Part shown: positions 48,515 to 57,100 of the stretch, piece by piece
Numbering within the stretch: position 1 is the stretch's first letter
How the letters are laid out: each line of letters begins with the position of its first letter
Assembly (NCBI RefSeq): GCF_018417595.1
Contig: NZ_CP070982.1
Coordinates: forward strand, 1-64,000
Length of the DNA stretch: 64,000 bases
Direction of reading: 5' to 3'
Origin: Pseudomonas entomophila
GTDB lineage: Bacteria; Pseudomonadota; Gammaproteobacteria; Pseudomonadales; Pseudomonadaceae
Made by a program: the position numbers and the translations under genes
The notes under the pieces: generated by a model
Told to the model about the DNA's origin: nothing
Seen by the model: the letters and a program-made list of their open reading frames with translations, nothing else
Databases searched by the model: none

Positions 48515-50566
48515 GTGAGTGCGAACAACCCGCTGCTGCAGTCCCATGATCTGCCGCCCTTCTCGGCAATCCGCGCCGAGCATGTGCTGCCGGCGATCGA
48601 GCAGATCCTCGCCGACAACCGCAAGGCCATCGCCGACATCCTCGAACAGCAGGGCAAGAACCCGACCTGGGCCGGCCTGGTGCTGGCGATGGACGAGCTC
48701 AACGACCGCCTGGGCGCCGCCTGGAGCCCGGTCAGCCACCTCAATGCGGTGTGCAACAGCAAGGAGCTGCGCGAGGCCTACGAGTCGTGCCTGCCTGCCC
48801 TGAGCGCCTATTCCACCGAGCTGGGCCAGAACCGTGCCCTGTTCGAAGCCTATGAAGCCCTGGCTGCCAGCCCCGAAGCCGCCGGCTTCGACGTGGCGCA
48901 GAAGACCATCATCGACCACGCCCTGCGCGACTTCCGCCTGTCGGGCATCGACCTGCCGGCCGACAAGCAGCAGCGCTACGCCGAGGTGCAGAGCAAGCTC
49001 AGCGAGCTGGGCAGCCGCTTCTCCAACCAGTTGCTCGACGCCACCCAAGCCTGGACCAAGCACGTCACCGACGAAGCGGCCCTGGCCGGCCTGACCGACT
49101 CGGCCAAGGCGCAGATGGCCGCCGCCGCCCAGGCCAAGGGCCTCGACGGCTGGCTGATCACCCTGGAGTTCCCCAGCTACTACGCGGTGATGACCTACGC
49201 CAGCGACCGCGCCCTGCGTGAAGAGCTGTACGCCGCCTACTGCACCCGCGCCTCCGACCAGGGCCCGAATGCCGGCCAGTTCGACAACGGCCCGGTGATG
49301 GAAGAGATCCTCGACCTGCGTCAGGAATTGGCCAAGTTGCTGGGCTACAAGAACTACGCCGAACTGAGCCTGGCCACCAAGATGGCCGAGTCCAGCGACC
49401 AGGTGCTGAGCTTCCTGCGTGACCTGGCCAAGCGGTCCAAACCGTTCGCCGCCCAGGACCTGGAGCAGCTCAAGGCTTATGCCGCCGAGCAAGGCACCCC
49501 GGAGCTGGCCAGCTGGGACGCCGGCTACTTCGGCGAGAAGCTGCGCGAGCAGCGCTACAGCGTGTCCCAGGAAGCCCTGCGCGCCTACTTCCCGATCGAC
49601 AAGGTGCTGTCGGGCCTGTTCGCCATCGTCCAGCGCCTGTACGGCATCGAGATCAACGAGCTCAAAGGCTTCGACAGCTGGCACCCGGACGTGCGCCTGT
49701 TCGAGATCAAGGAGAACGGCCAGCACGTCGGTCGCTTCTTCTTCGACCTCTATGCCCGCGCCAACAAGCGTGGTGGTGCCTGGATGGACGGCGCCCGCGA
49801 CCGTCGCCGCACTGCCGCCGGCAGCCTGCAGAGCCCGGTGGCCAACCTGGTGTGCAACTTCACCCCGGCCGCGCCCGGCAAGCCTGCGCTGCTGACCCAT
49901 GACGAAGTCACCACCCTGTTCCATGAGTTCGGCCACGGCCTGCACCACCTGCTGACCCGCATCGAGCATGCCGGCGTATCCGGCATCAACGGCGTGGCGT
50001 GGGACGCGGTGGAACTGCCGAGCCAGTTCATGGAGAACTGGTGCTGGGAGCCCGAGGGCCTGGCGCTGATTTCCGGCCACTACCAGACCGGCGAACCGCT
50101 GCCCCAGGACTTGCTGGACAAGATGCTGGCGGCGAAGAACTTCCAGTCTGGCATGATGATGGTGCGCCAGCTGGAGTTCTCGTTGTTCGACTTCGAACTG
50201 CACACCACCCACGGCGACGGCCGCGGCGTGCTGCAGGTGCTCGAAGGCGTGCGCGACGAGGTCTCGGTGATGCGCCCGCCGGCGTACAACCGCTTCCCCA
50301 ACAGCTTCGCGCACATCTTCGCCGGCGGTTACGCGGCGGGCTACTACAGCTACAAGTGGGCCGAAGTGCTGTCGGCCGACGCCTTCTCGCGCTTCGAGGA
50401 AGAAGGCGTGCTGAATGCCGAAACCGGTCGCGCGTTCCGCGAAGCCATCCTGGCCCGTGGCGGTTCGCGCGAGCCGATGGTGCTGTTCGTCGACTTCCGT
50501 GGCCGTGAGCCCTCCATCGATGCATTGTTGCGCCACAGCGGCCTCACCGAGGACGCGGCGGCATGA
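48515..50566 (+). CDS. prlC: Oligopeptidase A (M3 family)
   Basis: A 683-residue cytoplasmic zinc peptidase degrading oligopeptides, including cleaved signal peptides. The active site HEFGHGLHHLL is near residue 471, with a downstream Glu zinc ligand in WDAVELPSQFMENW. The GTG at 48515 (VSANNPLLQSHDLPPFSAI) gives the family start and normal length. The ATG 36 bp upstream is rejected. It is divergent from the carbonic anhydrase-like gene and overlaps the next gene by 4 bp. Confidence 0.96.
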   Translation: MSANNPLLQSHDLPPFSAIRAEHVLPAIEQILADNRKAIADILEQQGKNPTWAGLVLAMDELNDRLGAAWSPVSHLNAVCNSKELREAYESCLPALSAYSTELGQNRALFEAYEALAASPEAAGFDVAQKTIIDHALRDFRLSGIDLPADKQQRYAEVQSKLSELGSRFSNQLLDATQAWTKHVTDEAALAGLTDSAKAQMAAAAQAKGLDGWLITLEFPSYYAVMTYASDRALREELYAAYCTRASDQGPNAGQFDNGPVMEEILDLRQELAKLLGYKNYAELSLATKMAESSDQVLSFLRDLAKRSKPFAAQDLEQLKAYAAEQGTPELASWDAGYFGEKLREQRYSVSQEALRAYFPIDKVLSGLFAIVQRLYGIEINELKGFDSWHPDVRLFEIKENGQHVGRFFFDLYARANKRGGAWMDGARDRRRTAAGSLQSPVANLVCNFTPAAPGKPALLTHDEVTTLFHEFGHGLHHLLTRIEHAGVSGINGVAWDAVELPSQFMENWCWEPEGLALISGHYQTGEPLPQDLLDKMLAAKNFQSGMMMVRQLEFSLFDFELHTTHGDGRGVLQVLEGVRDEVSVMRPPAYNRFPNSFAHIFAGGYAAGYYSYKWAEVLSADAFSRFEEEGVLNAETGRAFREAILARGGSREPMVLFVDFRGREPSIDALLRHSGLTEDAAA

Positions 50567-50844
50567 GCGAGGTAGCCGTGAGCAAGAGCAAGCGTCGCTT
50601 CATCGCCGGGGCGGTATGCCCGGCGTGCAGCGAGATGGACAAGCTGATGATGTGGAACGATGACGGCGTGCCGCATCGCGAGTGCGTGGCCTGCGGATTC
50701 ACCGATACCCTCAACGAGCAAGGGTTGTCGGTGCCTTCGGAACTGGGCACGCGGGTCAACCACCTGGCGCCGAAGGCGCCGCCGGCAAAGGTGCAGACCG
50801 TGCAGTTCTTCCCCAATCCGAAGCTGAAGAAACCGGCCGAGTAA
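50563..50844 (+). CDS. YheV-like zinc-ribbon protein
   Basis: A 93-residue protein with CPACSE and ECVACGF motifs (two CxxC pairs, residues about 19 and 45), expected to bind zinc. It matches the YheV family found next to prlC in E. coli and Pseudomonas. Its ATG overlaps the prlC stop codon (ATGA), so translation is coupled. Molecular role is unknown. Confidence 0.9.
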   Translation: MSEVAVSKSKRRFIAGAVCPACSEMDKLMMWNDDGVPHRECVACGFTDTLNEQGLSVPSELGTRVNHLAPKAPPAKVQTVQFFPNPKLKKPAE

Positions 50845-50974
50845 GGCCGTCATGCGGCCCGGGTGTGGTGCCCGGGCCGCCTGTTCCGCGGCACCGGGTA
50901 GTAGGTGTGCAACGCACCCAGCGCCAGGTGGCCGTCCATGCTCGCCAGACCTTCAACTGAGCGAGATGGCCCCC

Positions 50975-52984
50975 ATGTCTTCCGATAACCCCCTCTTGCA
51001 ACCCAGCGCCACGCCTGTCGACTACGCCGTGGTGACCCTGGCCAATGCCCGCGAGGCGTTTGCCCATGCCCTCACGGCCCACCGCGAAGGCATTGCCCGG
51101 ATCATCGAGCAGCAGCGTGAACTGCCGACCTGGGATGACCTGGTGCTGGCGATAGATGAGCTGGATGCACAGCTCAATGCCGTGCTGCTGGCGGCATCGC
51201 CCCTGGCCTACCAAGGCGACGATTGGGTGAACCTGCTCAACCAATCCTATGGGCAGTTGCTCAGCCGATTCGATGAAAAACTGGCCAGCGCGCAATTGTG
51301 CGACCTGTATCAGCAACTGGCAGAGCGCATGGGCATGAACCTCGATGCCCATGAGCGTGCCACCTTGCAGTGGTACCGCGATGCCTTCGTCAGGCACGGC
51401 GCGCTGCTGGATGAAGCAGGTAAGCGGAAACTTGCGCAGATCAACGAAAAAATCCAGGAAATTGCCGGCATGTTTGGCGAAAACATGCAGCTGCAAGGCA
51501 CTCATGTCAGCGATCCCGCCTTGCTGGCGGGGCTGCCTGTCAGGATGCGCGAAGCCTTGGCGGAGCAGGCCAGGCATCATGGCCGGTCGGGTTGGCTGAT
51601 TGGCGCCGATGTCAGCTCGACCCACGCGCTGCTCGATCAAGCGGCCGACCGCAGCCTGCGCGAGGCGGTCTATCGTCGTCACCATCAGCGCGGCGTCAGC
51701 AGCGATGCGCAGCAGGACAATGGCACCCACCTGCTCAACCTGGCCCTGCAGCGTGAAAAGAAGGCGCACTTGTTGGGCTTTACCGACTACCCGGCGCTGA
51801 GCTTGCGCGCCAAGAGCGCCGGCAACCCGAAGCAGGTGCGGCGCTTCCTGCATGACCTGGCGGCGCGCATGAAACCGTTGATGATCAAGCGGCGCGAGGC
51901 ATTGCAAGCGCAGGCAGAGCAGCATGGGCTCGGCGCCTTGCAACCCTGGGATCGGCGCTACGTGCAAACCCTCGATCGGCAGGCCAGACAGCTGCTCACC
52001 CTGGATACCTTCCGGGAGTTCTTCCCGTTGCCGAAAGTGATCGACGCGCTGGTCGAGCTGGTGCAGAAGCTGTTCGGGCTGAGGCTGGTCGCCGACGAAA
52101 CGCCCGGCACAATGGCGGTATGGCACCCAAGCGTCAGAGCATTCGAAGTGTGGCTCGATCATGCGCTGATAGGCTATTTCTACCTGGACGCCGAGCAGTA
52201 TCCCGGCAAGCAGCCCGACCTGGTGGCGACCCGTTACGTGCGTAACCGACGGGTCGATGCGGAGGGCCGCTTCCACCCCGCGGTAGTGATGGCCTTCAGC
52301 GACATCCCGCAGGGCAGCCCTGCCCTGCTCGCACCTACCGACCTGCTCAAGCTGTTCCATGAGTTCGGCCATGCCATGCATCATCTGCTGGTGCGCACCA
52401 CCACCCATGTGGCTTCGGGGGTGAGCAACCTGGGCGCGGACGGGGTCGAGGTCTTCAGCAAGCTGTTCGAACGCTGGGCGTGGGATACGGACTACCTGGC
52501 GGGAATCTCGGCGCACAAGGACGACGGCCGGCCAATCGAGCGCGAGCCTCTGCAAGCCTTGCTCGCCAGTTTGCGCGGCGCGGCGCTCGAGCAAACCGCC
52601 AACGACCTGGCCCTGGCCTTGTTCGACCTTGACCTGCACGCCACGCCCAGTGATGGCAGAAGCCTGCGCCAGCGTCTGGACGAAGCGCGTGAGCGTTGCG
52701 GCTTCTGGCGGCTGGAGGAACATGAGCACCCGGCGCATGCCTTCGACCATCTGTTAAGTTACTACGACGCCGGGTACTACGCCTATGTCTGGTCGGATGT
52801 GCATGCTTTCGATCTGTTCACCCGGTTCCAGCGCAATGGCCTGCTGGATGGCACCAGCGGTGCGGCCTTGCAAGTGGCGCTACTCGACAGCGGTGCTGCC
52901 CGTCCGCTGCGCGAAGGTATGCGCGCATTCCTTGGCCGCGAGCCGAACCCTGATGCCTTCCTCGCTTGGCATGGCCTGAGCTGA
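50975..52984 (+). CDS. Second M3-family oligopeptidase (divergent prlC paralogue)
   Basis: A 669-residue M3 peptidase. The active site is LFHEFGHAMHHLL near residue 459. The start region MSSDNPLLQPSATPVDYAVV aligns with the PrlC start, so I chose ATG 50975 over the ATG at 50966. Similarity to PrlC runs through the whole length, including DRSLREAVYRRH against DRALREELYAAY, and LVATRYVRNRR against the PrlC ARDRRR segment. The Glu ligand region after the motif reads NLGADGVEVFSKLFERW. It is probably active but strongly diverged. It lies 130 bp downstream of the YheV-like gene. Confidence 0.85.
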   Translation: MSSDNPLLQPSATPVDYAVVTLANAREAFAHALTAHREGIARIIEQQRELPTWDDLVLAIDELDAQLNAVLLAASPLAYQGDDWVNLLNQSYGQLLSRFDEKLASAQLCDLYQQLAERMGMNLDAHERATLQWYRDAFVRHGALLDEAGKRKLAQINEKIQEIAGMFGENMQLQGTHVSDPALLAGLPVRMREALAEQARHHGRSGWLIGADVSSTHALLDQAADRSLREAVYRRHHQRGVSSDAQQDNGTHLLNLALQREKKAHLLGFTDYPALSLRAKSAGNPKQVRRFLHDLAARMKPLMIKRREALQAQAEQHGLGALQPWDRRYVQTLDRQARQLLTLDTFREFFPLPKVIDALVELVQKLFGLRLVADETPGTMAVWHPSVRAFEVWLDHALIGYFYLDAEQYPGKQPDLVATRYVRNRRVDAEGRFHPAVVMAFSDIPQGSPALLAPTDLLKLFHEFGHAMHHLLVRTTTHVASGVSNLGADGVEVFSKLFERWAWDTDYLAGISAHKDDGRPIEREPLQALLASLRGAALEQTANDLALALFDLDLHATPSDGRSLRQRLDEARERCGFWRLEEHEHPAHAFDHLLSYYDAGYYAYVWSDVHAFDLFTRFQRNGLLDGTSGAALQVALLDSGAARPLREGMRAFLGREPNPDAFLAWHGLS

Positions 52985-53008
52985 CCGAAGGCGCTGGCCG
53001 TTTGCTTG

Positions 53009-53046
53009 GGCCCCTTGTACTGTATAAAAAAACAGTACAAGGGGCC
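53009..53046 (+). terminator. Long hairpin between the M3 paralogue and the radical SAM gene
   Basis: Perfect 15-bp arms (53009-53023 and 53032-53046) with loop ATAAAAAA enclose the LexA box. In RNA it is a strong stem-loop that could end the upstream transcript, but it has no T run. Confidence 0.5.
53018..53037. promoter_or_regulatory. LexA-binding SOS box
   Basis: TACTGTATAAAAAAACAGTA fits CTG-N10-CAG with the flanking TA of the consensus. It covers a candidate -10 (TATAAA, 53023-53028), so LexA would block the promoter. A weak -35 candidate is TTGCTT at 53002-53007. Confidence 0.9.
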
Positions 53047-53050
53047 GCAC

Positions 53051-54109
53051 ATGATTCTGCCAGCACCGCAACGAGGCCGTGGCACGGTTCACAACCCGCA
53101 CAACCGCTTCGCTCCACGCCTGTCGCTGGTGGAGGACGACGGCTGGCACCAGGAAGTTCCGTCCACCCAGGGCACCGAAGTGCGAGTCGAAACGGCCAGG
53201 ACCATCATCAGCCGCAACACCTCTCCCGACCTGCCTTTCGACCGCGCCATCAATCCCTACCGTGGCTGCGAGCATGGCTGCATCTACTGCTACGCCCGTC
53301 CCAGCCACGCCTACTGGGATCTCTCCCCCGGCCTGGACTTCGAGACCAAGTTGATCGCCAAGACCAACGCCGCCGAAGTGCTCGAGCAGCAACTGAGCAA
53401 GCCGGGTTATGTCTGCGCGCCGATCAACCTGGGTTCCAACACTGACCCCTACCAGCCCATCGAGCGTGAACAGCAGCTTACCCGACGTCTGCTCGAAGTG
53501 CTGCTGCGCTACCGCCACCCGGTAACCATCGTCACCAAGGGCTCGTTGGTACTGCGCGACCTCGACCTGCTGGCCGAACTGGCCAACCAGCGCCTGGCGC
53601 GGGTGATGATCAGCCTGACTACCCTCGACGACGAACTCAAGCGCACCTTGGAGCCACGGGCGGCGGCGCCCAAGGCGCGCCTGCGGGCGATCCGCGTGCT
53701 GCGCGAGGCTGGGGTGCCGGTGGGCGTGCTGTGTTCGCCGTTGATCCCGATGATCAACGACAGCGAGCTGGAGCATCTCCTGGAGGCGGCCAGGGAGGCC
53801 GGGGCGCAGAGTGCGGCGTACATGCTGCTGCGCCTGCCGCTGGAGGTGGCGCCGCTGTTCGAGCAGTGGCTGCAGGACCACTATCCACAGCGCGCCGCTC
53901 ATGTGCTGAGCCTGATCCGCCAGAGCCGCGGTGGTGAGCTGTACGACAGTCGGTTTGGTGCGCGGATGCGCGGTGAAGGGGTGTTCGCCGAATTGCTGGC
54001 ACAGCGCTTTCGCAAGGCAGCCAGGCGGCTGGGGTTCGAAGGGCGGGAGGAGTTGGAGCTGGATTGCAGCGCATTCTGCCCGCCAGGCGGGCAGATGGCG
54101 TTGTTTTGA
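53051..54109 (+). CDS. PA0069-type radical SAM protein (SplB-like), SOS-controlled
   Basis: A 352-residue radical SAM enzyme. The cluster motif is CEHGCIYCYARPSHAYWD near residue 75 (Cys-X3-Cys-X2-Cys), and the overall layout is that of the PA0069/spore-photoproduct-lyase-related family. An SOS box ends 13 bp before the ATG. From memory, PA0069 is among the LexA-controlled genes of P. aeruginosa, in line with a DNA-damage role. No Shine-Dalgarno is visible before ATG 53051. The substrate is unknown. Confidence 0.88.
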   Translation: MILPAPQRGRGTVHNPHNRFAPRLSLVEDDGWHQEVPSTQGTEVRVETARTIISRNTSPDLPFDRAINPYRGCEHGCIYCYARPSHAYWDLSPGLDFETKLIAKTNAAEVLEQQLSKPGYVCAPINLGSNTDPYQPIEREQQLTRRLLEVLLRYRHPVTIVTKGSLVLRDLDLLAELANQRLARVMISLTTLDDELKRTLEPRAAAPKARLRAIRVLREAGVPVGVLCSPLIPMINDSELEHLLEAAREAGAQSAAYMLLRLPLEVAPLFEQWLQDHYPQRAAHVLSLIRQSRGGELYDSRFGARMRGEGVFAELLAQRFRKAARRLGFEGREELELDCSAFCPPGGQMALF

Positions 54110-54124
54110 TCAGGGTGCCAGTTA

Positions 54125-54148
54125 CCTGGAGGCTTGCAAGCCTCCAGG
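54125..54148. terminator. Palindrome between convergent radical SAM and RTX genes
   Basis: CCTGGAGGCTTGCAAGCCTCCAGG as two 12-base arms without a loop. A probable bidirectional terminator hairpin with no clear T run. Confidence 0.6.
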
Positions 54149-54157
54149 CATCAAGCG

Positions 54158-57100
54158 TTAGCGCCAGTTGGCAGCGAGCACCGGCTGCAAGGCTTGCGCC
54201 TGCGCCGCGTCAAAGCTGGTGGCTGCCGCGCCGGGCGGCGCGAACGCCGCCATGGCCTGGACCAGTTGCTCGACATCGCGGTCCGACAGGCGCTGGCCGT
54301 TACCGGCAACAATGTTGCCGGCCCGGGCAGGCGAGCTGGCGTACCAGTCATCCAGGGTGACCTGCTGTTCACTGCCGATATGGCTGATCAGCAGGTCATC
54401 GCCCTGGTGCTGGAACCACAGCTGTTCGGGCAGCACGGGCTTGCCGAAGGTCAGGGTGCTCATGTTGCCTTTGAACGCGACTTCGGTACGGCCCTCGCCG
54501 ACCTTCACGTTGCTCATGCTGCCTGTGACGACCAGGTCGTTGTGGCCCTTGCCCAAGGTGATGTCGGCAAACGAGGAGGATGACACGATGTGGTTGTCGC
54601 CATCGCCGACCACCAGTTTGCGCACCGCACCTTTGACGCTGTTGCGGCCGTTACCCAGTGTGATCTCGGCGAACGAACCCGAACTTTCGATCTGGTTGTT
54701 GCCATCGCCAACCTGCAGATTGCCGACCTCGCCTTTGACGGTGTTGTGGCCGTTGCCCAGGGTGATCTTGGCGGATGAGCCCGAACTTTCGATGTGGTTG
54801 TCGCCATTGCCGGCCACCAGCTTGTCGATCTTGCCCTTGATGGTGTTCTGGCCATTGCCCAGCGTGAGGTTGGAGAACGAGGCCGTGGTTTCGACGAGGT
54901 TGTCGCCATGGCCGGCCACCAGCTTGTCGACGCCGCCCTTGACCGTGTTGTTGCCGTCGCCCAAGGTCACCTCGGCCCTGGAGCCTGCGGCGAAGACCTG
55001 CTGGTCTTCCTTGCCGAGCAAGGTGGCCGTGGTGCCGTTACCAACCAGCACCAGGTGACGCCCGCCGTTGGCGGTCACCTGGGTGAACGAGTTGCTCAGG
55101 TTCACCGCGTACTGGTCGTCGGTCAGGGTCACGCTGTCGAATGTCGGCACGGTCAGCAGCGTCGGCTGGACCATCAGGTGCAGCACGGCGCTGGCTTCGC
55201 TGCCGGCATCGACCTTGATGTCGTAGGTCGCGCCGAGGCCGGCCAACGGTATCCCCGTCAACGAAGCCTGGGCGGGATCGAAGCTCATCCAGGCAGGCAG
55301 CGGCGAGCCGTCGGCCAGGCTGACCTGGTAAACCGGTGCCTGGTCTTTCAGCTCTTTGCCGAACAGCCCGCTCAAGGCGCCAGCACTCCAAGCCTGGCCG
55401 GCGGCGATCAGCTGATAGGCCTGGGCCGGTGAGGCGCTGGCTTGCGGCTTCGGCGCCGGGGTGGAGTCGGAGGACGTGGGGCGCTTGAGGTAGTCGCTGG
55501 CACTGATGTCCGGCACCTTGACTTCGAGGTCGCGGTGGTCGATGACCGTCGGCTTGATGTCGGGGATCTCGACAGGCCGGGTCGGAACGCTCGGATGGTC
55601 ATCGAGGCGCTTGCGCAATTCCTCCATGCGGCGGTCGCTTTCCGCCATGATCTGCTCGCGCCGGCGCCTCGCTTCTTCGAAGATCGCGTCGATATCGGTG
55701 CTTGGGCGCAGGTCGACCGCAGGTCGGTCAGGGATTCTGACCTCCGGGGTTTCGATGGGCGTTGGCCGAATGTCAGGGATCTCGACCGGCCGGGTCGGTA
55801 CGCTCGGGTGGTCATCGAAGCGCTTGCGCCAGTCGTCCGTGCCGCGATTGAGCAGGTCGTTCAGATCCGGGATCCGGTGGTCCGGAATGCTGAAGTCCGG
55901 AACCCGGGTATCGGGAATCTTGATATCAGGCCGCTCGATGATCGGCGTGAGCCGGTCGGGGATCTCGATAGGCTTGACCCGGTCCGGCAGCGACAGGTCG
56001 ATCCCCGGCAGGCGGGTCGGCGGCAGCGCGGGCTGGCCGGTCTCCACCGGCAGGTGGGCGCTGGCGAAGATGAAGTCGCCGGCATCGAGCTGGGCCACTT
56101 CGATGGCGTCCAGGTAGGCCAGGTTGACCGGCTGAGCCGCGCCACGCAGCACGTTGGTGCTCAGTTCCACGCCATGGATCTGCGACAGGCCATTGATGGT
56201 GCCGCGGTTCTTCTGGACGATGCTCAGCTCTTCGAAACGGGTGACGCCGACCTGGCTCAGGTCGATCTTGTCGATGCCATGGCGGAAGCCGCGCAAGGCA
56301 TTGTGGTAGTCACTGGCATTGAGCTGGTGGCTGATGACGAAGCGGTCCGAGGTGGCGCTGTCGTGGCTGTACACCTTGCCGGCCAGCGCGGCGACCAGTT
56401 GGCCGTCGGCGCCGCTGCTGAAGCTTACGCCCTGGCCACCGCCGTTGAGCACCACGGTACCGGCGCCGGTGCCGGTGTCCGCGTTGGGCCGGCTGCTGTC
56501 GACATAGTTGGCCGGGGCGACGAAGCGGTCCTGGAACTGGAAGTTCGCCGCACTGATGTTGCCCAGCGACTGCCCGCTCAGCAGGATGTGCTGGCCGTTG
56601 CCCAGGTCGACGCGGACATCCGCGCCCTGCTGCTGCAGGGCCAGGTCGGCGAAGGTCTTGCCGGTGAAGCCGACCAGGTCGATGACCTCCCCTTTCGCTG
56701 CCTCGAAGCGGTGCACGGTGTCCTGGCCGCCCTCGCGGCGATGGACCACGAAGAAGTCCTTGCCGCTGCCGCCGGTCAGGCTGTTGTTGCCTCGGCCACC
56801 GTCGAGCAGGGCATCGGCGTTGCCGGCCACCAGGGTGTCGTTGCCGTCACCGCTGATGAGGTTGTGCACACCGTTCGGGTTGCGCAAGGTCAGCGCCGCG
56901 CCGCCGATGCTGGCGACGCCGGTGGCCAGGTTGACCTGGACATCGCCGCTGACCGCTGCGGCGTTGAGGGTGTTGCGCCCGCCCGCGATGCCGTTGCCGG
57001 CGTCATCCAGCACGCCACGGCTGGCCTGGCCCTGCACCGCCTTGAGGTACTCGTCGGTGTAGAAGTAGCTGTCGTCCGCGCCAGCCTTGCTGCCATACAG

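Noticed and set aside
47864..50536. An 890-codon minus-strand frame ending in the carbonic anhydrase-like gene
   Set aside because: Everything before the ATG at 48412 is antisense to prlC and has shadow-like composition.
50756..52750. A 664-codon minus-strand frame across the second M3 peptidase gene
   Set aside because: Antisense shadow. The plus strand carries HEFGHAMHHLL and PrlC-like sequence.
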